Positions 21,501 to 26,450 of a stretch of 26,450 nucleotides of DNA are shown piece after piece (position 1 is the stretch's first letter; each line of letters starts with the position of its first letter). The DNA comes from Spirogloea muscicola (taxonomy: Eukaryota; Streptophyta; Zygnematophyceae; Spirogloeales; Spirogloeaceae). A program made the translations under genes and the position numbers. Below the pieces are notes generated by a model that was not told where the DNA came from, did not search any database, and saw only the letters and a list, made by a program, of their open reading frames with translations. Location of the stretch: NCBI GenBank assembly GCA_009602725.1, contig WELB01000173.1:25883-52332 (forward strand), written 5' to 3'.

Positions 21501-24500
21501 CACTAAGATCTACGCCTGTTGCACTGCTATTTCACTCTCTTGACATGAATGGGATGTCAGTCACCTGTACAGCAGCAGCAGTTTCAAGGACGAGGCTGGG
21601 GCTGGCCTCTTGGCCGCTTTTCAAGAACTTGAAAAACCTATCTGCGCTACTTCTCCATATCTTGGGCCAACAAGCAAAAGGTGCTTAATGAGTAATACGT
21701 CCATTCTCACGGGTAGAGCGGGTGTTGACACAAAATGGCAAGACGAGGAGGCGTCCTGTGCTATGCAATCTTGTGGAACTCAAGCTTGAGGACAAAGTTG
21801 CTTACATTGACATGACAAGGGGACATGGTTGCCGTGAGCATCCAATCAAGCTGCTGACCAAGCGGATGTTGTACAAAAGTTGCGGCCAGTGCAGCTTCGC
21901 GCCCTGCTCTATGTACACTCTGCAGTAGTAGTTGCCGAGGAGTAACATCAAGCCTCTTTCTCAAGCGGTTAGCAATGCCGTGGCATCTTATGCTTCCCTC
22001 TGTCAAGTCAAAGGACGCACTTTGATGCAACCGGAATATCCTTAAACTGGTATACTACTCACATGCTATTCTACTGTGACACAATAAGTACCTCTTGTCC
22101 CTTCCAACACTCACATTGAGGCACACAATCATGCAGACACAGGACAAGTGTACAAAGAGCACGGGAGCAAGGTCGGTCCACCTGAATCAAAGTCCCCTCT
22201 GGAGAGGATAAATCATAGGACTGAAGAATGACTGTTGCATGCACAGTCTTCGGATAGAGAATCAAAGCCAGATTCAGAGACACAAAGGAGCCGTTCAGGA
22301 TGTCCGCCCCGTTGCAATCCAAGATCTGTGCAGTGTTGCGCTGCATCCTGATGTCCACAGCAACCTGCTGCATGTTTGGGGCTTCCTCTTTGGTCGGGCC
22401 CCCAGCCGCAACTTCATCGGGCGTGTAGCTCATCAGCTCATTGATCTTGCTCCTCTCCTCCTGGCTCAGGTTACCAGGCGCCTCGTCCTCCATATGCTGC
22501 TGCTGCTGCTGCTGCTGGCCAGTACCCCTGCCCACAAGTGACCAGATTGGATTTCCATCACTGATCAACAAGAATGTCCTTTCAGCTAAGACTGCAAAGC
22601 AATCCAATCCTGTTTCGCTACCAAGACAAAGGGTTTGAGGATTTGGACATAGTCGTACCAGCCAAAGGACCACCACGCACTTTTTCTTAAGCGTTCCCGC
22701 TCAGCAGCTGACTCCCTGGACTTTGCTCGCTCGACGTGTGCATGAGCCAGCATCCTGGAGGGGGTTGCAGTTGCATGCGCGTCATAAGAGCACGGGACGA
22801 CCTCCAGGTTCTGGAAAAGTCCTAAGAGATCTTGTGTTGGCCAAATTGCAGAGGCCAAATTGCTGCTGCTCAGCATTCCAATTTCGAAGCAAGCGCACCC
22901 CTGACGGCTGCCACAGCAGACCAAGGGCGGAGCTACTGACCTCCAAAGCAGAATGACTTCTGGGTCAAGGTCTGCTTCGAGCTCCTGGATGGCACTTGTG
23001 TCGGCCTTTGGGCCTTGCTTCAGGCATGCAATGTAAAGCTCCACATATGAGCGCCTCTTTGAGCACATGCTTAAAATAGCAGGCCAGGACATCCGATGCC
23101 TGGTCAACCAATCCAAGTACTTATGAATAGCAATACACACAGTCAGGTTCATGATTGAAAACACTCGTATTTGTCTGTTACCAGCAAATAAGTGCCTCAG
23201 ACGAGGTGATGCACAGTGCAGAGCACGTACGAAGCTGAATGAGCAGACTGCTGACGCATCAATACGCTGGTGCACACAACATTTTCACGGGACATCTGAA
23301 AGCCTGTATGTTTTCCAGAAGCTTGTCCGGCATACCGAAGCCGTTGTTGTTGTTGAAGCACGGCGTTGCTGGCAAACTGCCACCAAGCAGCAGGACTTGC
23401 ACTTACACGGGCTGCAGGGCGGAGTTGGGCAAACTCAAGGCGTGTACAATACACAGAGAAGCGGGCTGCGAGCTTAATGCCATCGCAGTACTGACTCTGT
23501 TATTGTCAAAACAAGCGCAGAAACCCTCATCAGTCAAGGCTTGCCACCACTCTCTCGTCCCAATTTATCTGCGGACACTGTAATGTAGGTGACCAGAAAG
23601 GACCAGGAACGCGTGGAAGAGTGACTTGTAAGCGGCAATCTAAAGTGCAGAGGCTGAGTGGCTAGCAGCTCAAGTGCAGGTCCAATGGGCAGAAGGATGC
23701 TAGTTATATGCCCAAGTCCAAGACTTCTGCATCCCGGCTGAATCAGGCTACCTGAGGTGTTGTTGTGGTGCACTATTCAGCTGCTTATGCCTCTCCTTTC
23801 TTGAACTTATGGGGCTCAACAATCAGACCTGCCAACTTGAAGGCCCCTAGACTGTTGCCCGTGACTACTGCCTTGTGTCAAGCAAGAGAAGTACCTCTGA
23901 GATTGCCAGCGTGACATCATCAAGGTCGAGGGAGGCGGTCTGAAGGGGCACATTTGGCTCTCGCTTCTCGTTCTTGCCCAATCGCAAGTAGCGCATGCTG
24001 GCATGCACAGGATGCAGCAGATACTGCCTTGGCTGTGGCCTTTGCACATTGCTGTCTCTAGCATCATCAACCTCATCACTGTCTGGTGCATCGTCCTTGA
24101 TACCTGGCTCAAACATCTGCAGGCACTTCTATGTCAATGCGCTGCTCTGCTTGGTTGGGCCCCTTTCAAGGTTCAGTAAATCAAGGTTGCGATTGCACAG
24201 ATGAGGGTGTGACTAACCTCACTCCACTCAGAAGGAGACATGGCATCCCAGCTTTTCGCAACTTGCCAAGGCTTGCAATCTGTGTCATGATACACGGCCA
24301 ACCTCTCCAATTGCACAGCCTGTGGAAAGACTCGTAGACAAATTTTAGTAACACTCATCCTTCTTCAGCTGCTGCCAAAGAGGCGAATGGAAGCTGCACA
24401 AGGGTGCTGTCAGAGCTGCTTGAAGCCAGCCTGCAGGAGGCTATTTGAAGATGCTCTGCTTACCTTGCGGAGGCGCTCAAGAGCGCTGCTTGTTGCAAAG

Positions 24501-26330
24501 GTTTCGTGGCCATCGTCATCGACGGTGACGGCTGCCAGCTTCGCCAGCATGAACCCCATGCAGAATGGACGGCTCACATTGCTGCAGCCAGCCATGCACA
24601 ACCTATGAAATCTTCAGCAATTACTGGCAGGCAGCAAATCATCTGCATGACAAGGCCATACATGCTGTGTACAGCGCTGTGTTGCAGGTAAGCAATGACG
24701 CTGCGATGAGCAGTAGGGACCTGAGTGTGTCCTCGTAGCGGATGTGGACATTGGTGATGGAAATCTTCAGATTGCCCACAACGGTAGCGATCAGTGAACC
24801 AAGCCAGGAGCTGGTCTCTGGCGCCTGCCAACACCAGGCCTGGTCAGGGAGCAGCGAATATACATGAAAGAGCATTAAAGGCCTTACACTCTCTATGGAA
24901 TACGAATGGGCCAATGAATTTCTCTTCTGGGGACCTTCTCTCCTCGTACCGGTATCACAATCAAGAGTAACATGGTAGGGGCAATTGTGATCGTACCTGG
25001 TCAGCTGGGTTGCCATGCTTATCTTTGGCTTTCAAAAGTGCAATCTCTGATTCCTGAATGCCACCAAGAAGCCCTGGTCAAGGGAGGAGGGTCTCTCTGT
25101 GGTGACAGAACAGCACAACGGAGTGCCACCAGCTGCTGCCAGAGAGTTGACAAGACAGAGAGCCTAATGATCGGAGGCAAGTGCAGACCTCAAGCCTCCT
25201 CCTTTTGGCCTCCAATCGCTGCTCCTGGGTCTGGCCCTGTGCAAGAGCGCACAGGCCAGGCCGAAGCCACATTGAAGGGTAGGCATAGGAGGCCAACACC
25301 GAGCACAGATAGAGAAGGAAGCGGCAGCACAATCTTGTGCTGCCGGCAGACTTCCAAAACGTCTCTTTGAATCTGTTTCACAAATGGGAGCTTGTGCAGA
25401 CAATAACCAGGTCAGCAAATCATGACCTTTACAAGGGTATCCAGGCATGGAGGGACCCCCCAGGGAGTGGCGTGGAGAGGAGTGTAGTACTGAAAGACGC
25501 GAAGTAGGGTATAGAGAAAAGTGGAGCAACTGGAAAGAGCTACTTGCTGCGAGACAAGATTTCAGATTCCTAAGTCGAGTGCCCCTGGCTGGGCCTTCTC
25601 TTGCAGTGGGCACCCCAGTGACCCAGTCGACCCTATGCTTCGACGGCACTCACTTGATAGGCGAAGTCATCGGTGACTGGCTCTGCGAGGATGAAGATGC
25701 GGTCGAGGAGCACAATGACAGGGTCCTGCCCGAGGCGGTTCCAGGGCACCTACAGGTGGGCCAAGGCCCCGACCAGGTAGGAGCACAGTCAATCTGCGTG
25801 CTCGACTGCCCCACCTGCGTTGAGGGCGAGCAGCAGCCTCCCTTCTGGCTTCACAGTGAGGAGATGCAGTGGGCAGACCTTGAGGCGGACTGAGCCCAGG
25901 AAGCCGGCCTTGACGGTAATCGGGAGCTGCAGCGAGTTGAGGGCCTCCGCCTTGAGCTGCAGGTTGTTGAGGACCACGTCCCCTGTGCCACGCTCCCCCA
26001 GGCACCCACCGCACAGTCAGGACACACGACTGGTCCGCTGCACCTAGATGGAGCCTCGCCTCCAACAGCGCTGTCCCAGCAGCTGCCATTTCAATGCACA
26101 AGTCCAGCGGCTGTCTCTTGCCCATGCCCAGTCTCTTTGCCAGCCCAGGAGGGTCGCAAGGAGGGGCCGAGCAAGGCGGGAGGCGTGCAGGCAGCTCTGG
26201 CAGCACAAATCCACGCAGTGCGAGGACGGGCGCAAGGTCGTCTCTCGCCTTTCCAGACGCTGATCCTGAGGGCCTCAGCTGACAGGCCGCGGACATATTC
26301 CCCCAAGTAGCGGCGCAGCAGGTACAGGAC
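2364..26330 (-). CDS. VPS13: VPS13, giant bridge-like lipid-transfer protein (63 exons in window, 5' end just outside)
   Basis: The family bridges membranes at organelle contact sites and moves phospholipids along a hydrophobic groove. I joined 63 exons with matching phases at all 62 introns, giving 13,542 bases: 4513 codons and TGA at 2366-2364. Sixty introns are GT-AG and two are GC-AG. The chain is collinear with plant VPS13 from YLLRRYLGEYVRGL to the C-terminal Vps62-like module. The first exon in the window starts with Val in phase 0 at acceptor GGCCGCAG (26331). The family begins M-x-E-G-x-V, so only about five codons are missing, and no suitable in-frame ATG lies in 26331-26450. I saw no frameshift or in-frame stop, so the gene looks intact. 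The least certain boundary is the acceptor of exon 46 (10318; longer versions up to about 10360 stay open). Exon coordinates are in the domain entries below. Confidence 0.96.
3658..4560 (-). other. VPS13: VPS13 exons 58 (end)-60: C-terminal PH-like domain
   Basis: Exons: end of 4819-4460, then 4217-4062 and 3972-3658 (about residues 4080-4264). Blocks are RPYDDYRARGQ/IILQLAE, DIDLFRERGKFAVTDAYEDH, LMLTNRRVMMLQ/HPSGMVV, IVWDITWDDLMTVELVHGK, SPPTRLLLHL and VKCHPGTNQAMAVKEAI with MQVYG. In plant and yeast VPS13 this PH-like fold closes the conserved core and helps place the acceptor end. Exon 59 ends in CAG|GCAAGC, a GC donor. Confidence 0.95.
3973..4061 (-). other. VPS13: GC-AG intron between VPS13 exons 59 and 60
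   Basis: The donor is CTGCAG|GCAAGC, close to the GC-donor consensus AG|GCAAGT, and the acceptor is TGTTCTGCAG. The joined protein reads MMLQ/HPSGMVV, matching plant LLQQPS. No GT donor exists at the family-defined boundary. Length 89 bases, phase 0. Confidence 0.88.
4460..6400 (-). other. VPS13: VPS13 exons 53 (end)-58: APT1-like and ATG_C regions
   Basis: Exons: 6173-5993, 5675-5530, 5437-5311, 5177-4956, 4819-4460. Blocks are LKLRIGHIQVDNQL, ISIHEPIIWRLHDLM, VAVDPHVRIG, LSMAPSQRPRDVLGVYSTL, SQPFQLLSGVDILGNASSAL, GHMSKGVAALSMDKQFI, REGGEALAKGLFRGVTGILT and KPLEGAKSRGVEGFVTG, followed by GVGKGIIGAAAQPASGVLDL. The last blocks are the ATG_C amphipathic helices shared with ATG2, which in human VPS13A and VPS13C bind lipid droplets and other organelles. 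The 120-residue exon 58 is almost colinear with the plant protein. Confidence 0.96.
9430..9886 (-). other. VPS13: Dysferlin (DysF) domain inside VAB repeat 2 of VPS13
   Basis: The DysF N half is at the end of exon 46 (EEVFENQRYQPVAGWG, then WPGHLLPMDPPRWTSADGS). The intron at 9757-9642 follows, and the C half opens exon 47: AAGWSWASDWCVDK, DPDGWAYGADF, WPP and FVRRRRWTRLR. These ENQR, GW, W-x-W, DGW-Y-DF and RRRRW signatures define the Peroxin/Ferlin DysF fold of dysferlin, Pex30-type peroxins and TECPR1. The domain spans about residues 2960-3075. It is inserted after the conserved repeat-2 strand (LVNNCAVPLEA) and before the return strand (VEPGKSQPLPW). The exposed WPG/WGSSW loop could contact lipid; the TECPR1 DysF domain binds sphingomyelin. 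I believe some land-plant VPS13 proteins have the same insertion. Confidence 0.92.
10500..11260 (-). other. VPS13: VPS13 exons 42 (end)-45: C2 domain
   Basis: Exons: end of 11505-11224, then 11133-10915, 10802-10748 and 10603-10500. The C2 order is seen as FVAAHIFGAQ/DLPVL, EYLCALRLVT, then PQSARSRSVQPSDANET, WNEIFVFEIPPE, GTARLELVIINQ and PVGSLAVPIS. Exon 44 is joined at ACAG|GTGCCA to GGCAG|GCACACC, because this gives an ungapped match to plant ARLEVEVTN...GSLSF; reading through instead adds an unmatched stretch. The aspartate set of a calcium-binding C2 is incomplete by eye (DLPVLDDLS supplies loop 1 acids, but loop 3 has few), so calcium dependence is uncertain. Confidence 0.85.
11224..12022 (-). 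other. VPS13: VPS13 exons 40-42: end of groove and start of the VAB domain
   Basis: Exons: 12022-11859, 11775-11592, 11505-11224. Exon 40 has the highly conserved block AAHGRPEALNAVAV and ends in TWEPLLEPFEGIFK. Exon 41 gives AASSIVNLNISAANTESL. Exon 42 opens a VAB-type strand with the invariant Asn (IILDNALGCAMYAQ) and ends at the first strand of the C2 domain (FVAAHIFGAQ). Confidence 0.93.
12193..13920 (-). other. VPS13: VPS13 exons 35 (end)-39: internal Vps62/DUF946-like WRP repeat cluster
   Basis: Exons: end of 14208-13913, then 13826-13733, 13584-13303, 13184-12780 and 12691-12193 (about residues 2050-2480). Four units share the pattern W-x-P-x-x-P-x-G-Y-x-x-L-G followed by a Cys and Arg-Asp: IAIWRPRPPPGYAIV, FWLPVPPRGYAALGC, VSIWRPQAPAGYSILGDC and LWFPVAPPGYVALGC. 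Each is followed by an IW-V-E-N strand such as SIWRVENSAGSFL or TIWTVENPAKTFICRAD. The related motif FERIWWDEG or YDRIWATAE precedes several. Plant VPS13 has this cluster in the same place. Its function is not established. In the first unit the usual L-G-D-C reads V-S-H-C. Confidence 0.9.
13913..19313 (-). other. VPS13: VPS13 exons 24-35: middle chorein groove region
   Basis: Exons: 19313-19140, 18817-18737, 18614-17799, 17579-17448, 17207-17094, 16976-16792, 16566-16458, 16248-16105, 15967-15017, 14896-14654, 14431-14328, 14208-13913. Conserved blocks are LELNCNRPTLVALMEFG, LEDGSQLATLAEENLHLDV, LGNLRICDSRLGSDHQWG, EDDDYKGFEYSLSGRLSAV, VRIIFLYRFIQE, VVSVLDPVGGFERLIQ, VRRPLRDLFKRVPSLDV, AGTKPEMRLMMGS, RIQRPRVLVVLDFLLAVGEF, LSPDRQLVADAPDVDSYEYDG and AVAPELTFYDGTKWP. 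All are in the order seen in plant VPS13. Exon 26 (816 bases) and exon 32 (951 bases) are the longest in the gene. Exon 26 contains an acidic, probably disordered loop around EEIDDEDAFADAVEELPGS, and exon 24 is another Asp/Glu/Gln-rich loop. Confidence 0.95.
17407..17434. repeat. 14-base tandem duplication in a VPS13 intron
   Basis: Two perfect copies of GTGTATCCCAAAGA lie head to tail, followed by a partial third GTG. They sit in the intron between exons 27 and 28, just past the donor of exon 27, and look like a slippage duplication. Confidence 0.9.
19505..20390 (-). other. VPS13: VPS13 exons 20 (end)-23: inserted PH domain
   Basis: Exons: end of 20597-20361, then 20130-20021, 19840-19744 and 19603-19505 (about residues 825-937). 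The PH core is seen as LSVLTWT/GLGNKVAEWQPRWCV, then SIYFYVLEHEHSSTY, LVGKQIVEVPPEFIGGSQHV, LAITARGSDVSK, and a C-terminal helix with DTWLDQLTTAVYRTS carrying the usual Trp. The junction of exons 21 and 22 (AG|C) gives QYVSLVGKQ, which lines up with plant QYLSLRGKQ. Plant VPS13M1-type proteins carry a PH domain at the same place. It is expected to bind phosphoinositide or a protein partner at a contact site. The basic patch typical of strong phosphoinositide binders is not obvious. Confidence 0.9.
20364..23639 (-). other. VPS13: VPS13 exons 10-20: continuation of the chorein groove
   Basis: Exons: 23639-23594, 23411-23336, 23099-22941, 22754-22659, 22527-22182, 21919-21806, 21660-21565, 21362-21295, 21179-21056, 20965-20720, 20597-20361. 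Recognisable family blocks are SPAAWWQFASNAVL, KRRSYVELYIACLKQ, ILLWRMLAHAHVE, RFSLDLDLDAPKVTIPV, LLVDLGHFRLQTEP, EGSDISAFLADGAYDW and HASLPATRVGMRVPQLGFHF with SPARYRRLM. Exon 14 holds a seven-Gln run. The small exon 10 (46 bases) fits the phases on both sides and gives AAYKSLFHAF; it is less conserved than its neighbours. Exon 17 ends at GC-CG|GTTGGT rather than the later TTG|GTACAG, because only the first donor keeps the frame into exon 18. This part should form repeating beta-groove units lined with hydrophobic residues. Confidence 0.93.
22497..22517 (-). repeat. (CTG/CAG)7 microsatellite encoding a polyglutamine run
   Basis: Seven perfect CTG units on the plus strand read as seven CAG codons in VPS13 exon 14, giving GQQQQQQQHM. 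It lies in a hydrophilic loop just after the WWSFGW block, where plant homologues vary in length. Such a run is expected to vary between strains. Confidence 0.95.
25352..25372 (-). other. VPS13: 21-base microexon (VPS13 exon 4)
   Basis: It encodes seven residues, IQRDVLE, between acceptor GTGAAACAG and donor GAA|GTCTGC, phase 0 on both sides. Skipping it would keep the frame. It lies in the variable linker after FILAEP, where homologues have a charged helix, so support comes from splice signals and composition rather than strict conservation. Confidence 0.6.
25983..26248 (-). other. VPS13: GC-AG intron 1 of VPS13 (within window)
   Basis: The donor is AAAG|GCGAGA and the acceptor GGCACAG|GGGACG. 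Splicing here rebuilds W-K-G-D-V-V-L-N-N-L, the most conserved chorein motif. No GT donor nearby preserves it. Length 266 bases, phase 1. Confidence 0.88.
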
Positions 26331-26450
26331 CTGCGGCCGGCGGCGACAGCCCCAGCCATGCAGACGACAAAGTCAGAACCGCGAGGCTGCGGCCGGTCCC
26401 GACGGCCCGGCTGTGCAGCCGGGCGGGGAGGGGGCGGGGGGGGGAGGGGG
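26331..26450 (-). other. VPS13: Part of the first VPS13 intron, with a G-rich tract on the plus strand
   Basis: Acceptor GGCCGCAG precedes exon 1. The only ATG on the minus strand here (26359) is out of frame with the chorein exon. From about 26428 to the edge the plus strand is almost pure G with single interruptions, so the minus-strand intron is C-rich. The start-codon exon and promoter lie beyond the window. Confidence 0.75.

Larger units (their letters stand above)
23895..26330 (-). other. VPS13: VPS13 exons 1-9: N-terminal chorein domain
   Basis: Exons in transcription order: 26330-26249, 25982-25879, 25749-25654, 25372-25352, 25236-25189, 24824-24721, 24581-24464, 24319-24218, 24116-23895 (about residues 1-299). 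Diagnostic blocks are YLLRRYLGEYVRGLSAEAL, then WKG/DVVLNNLQLK spanning intron 1, ITVKAGFLGSVRLKVPW, DPVIVLLDRIFILAEP, SSWLGSLIATVVGNLKI with ITNVHIRYED, and LERLAVYHDTD. In VPS13 and ATG2 this domain sits at the donor membrane, usually ER, and takes lipid from scramblases. Exons 4 and 5 encode a short charged helical linker (RLEAKRRRLE) that replaces a longer coiled linker in plant homologues. Exon 9 adds an acidic loop rich in Asp and Glu. Exon 4 is a 21-base microexon and intron 1 has a GC donor. Confidence 0.96.

Noticed and set aside
26330-26359. ATG at 26359 as VPS13 start
   Set aside because: It is out of frame with the chorein exon and followed by an intron-like acceptor; the family start M-x-E-G is absent from the window.
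1-26450. Prokaryotic operons, CRISPR arrays, transposons, tRNA/rRNA genes, viral genes
   Set aside because: No spaced direct repeats, terminal inverted repeats with a transposase, cloverleaf sequences or viral motifs were found; the window is explained by two eukaryotic genes and their introns.

Overview
The window is nuclear DNA of a eukaryote, most likely a green alga. It holds a very intron-rich gene with short GT-AG introns, pyrimidine-rich acceptors and no bacterial operon structure. The encoded protein is collinear over its whole length with land-plant VPS13. A trebouxiophyte-like source is my guess from base composition and intron density; no marker gene fixes the species.

Layout. (1) 1-837, plus strand: the GC-rich 3' end of an unidentified protein-coding gene, with one 138-base intron. 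(2) About 838-2363: a gene-poor stretch of about 1.5 kb between two convergent genes. (3) 2364-26330, minus strand: one giant VPS13 gene. I could join 63 exons with consistent splice phase at every junction. They give 13,542 coding bases, a multiple of three, i.e. 4513 residues plus a stop. Only the first few codons (the usual M-x-E-G-x start) lie beyond the right edge. (4) 26331-26450: part of the first VPS13 intron, ending in a G-rich tract.

The VPS13 protein is a bridge-like lipid-transfer protein. In order it has: the N-terminal chorein domain; a long chorein-type groove; an inserted PH domain; a Vps62/DUF946-like WRP repeat cluster; a C2 domain; the six-repeat VAB adaptor-binding domain, with a dysferlin (DysF) domain inside its second repeat; the ATG_C amphipathic-helix region; a C-terminal PH-like domain; a glycine/alanine-rich hydrophobic segment; and a second Vps62/DUF946-like module at the very C terminus. 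The chorein part should carry lipid, and the other modules should set which membranes are bridged.

The points most worth a second look are the DysF domain in the adaptor-binding region, the combination of nearly all known plant VPS13 accessory modules in one polypeptide, the separate C-terminal Vps62-like module with its hydrophobic linker, two GC-AG introns supported by protein conservation, and a 21-base microexon. I saw no mobile element, CRISPR array, tRNA, rRNA or viral sequence.
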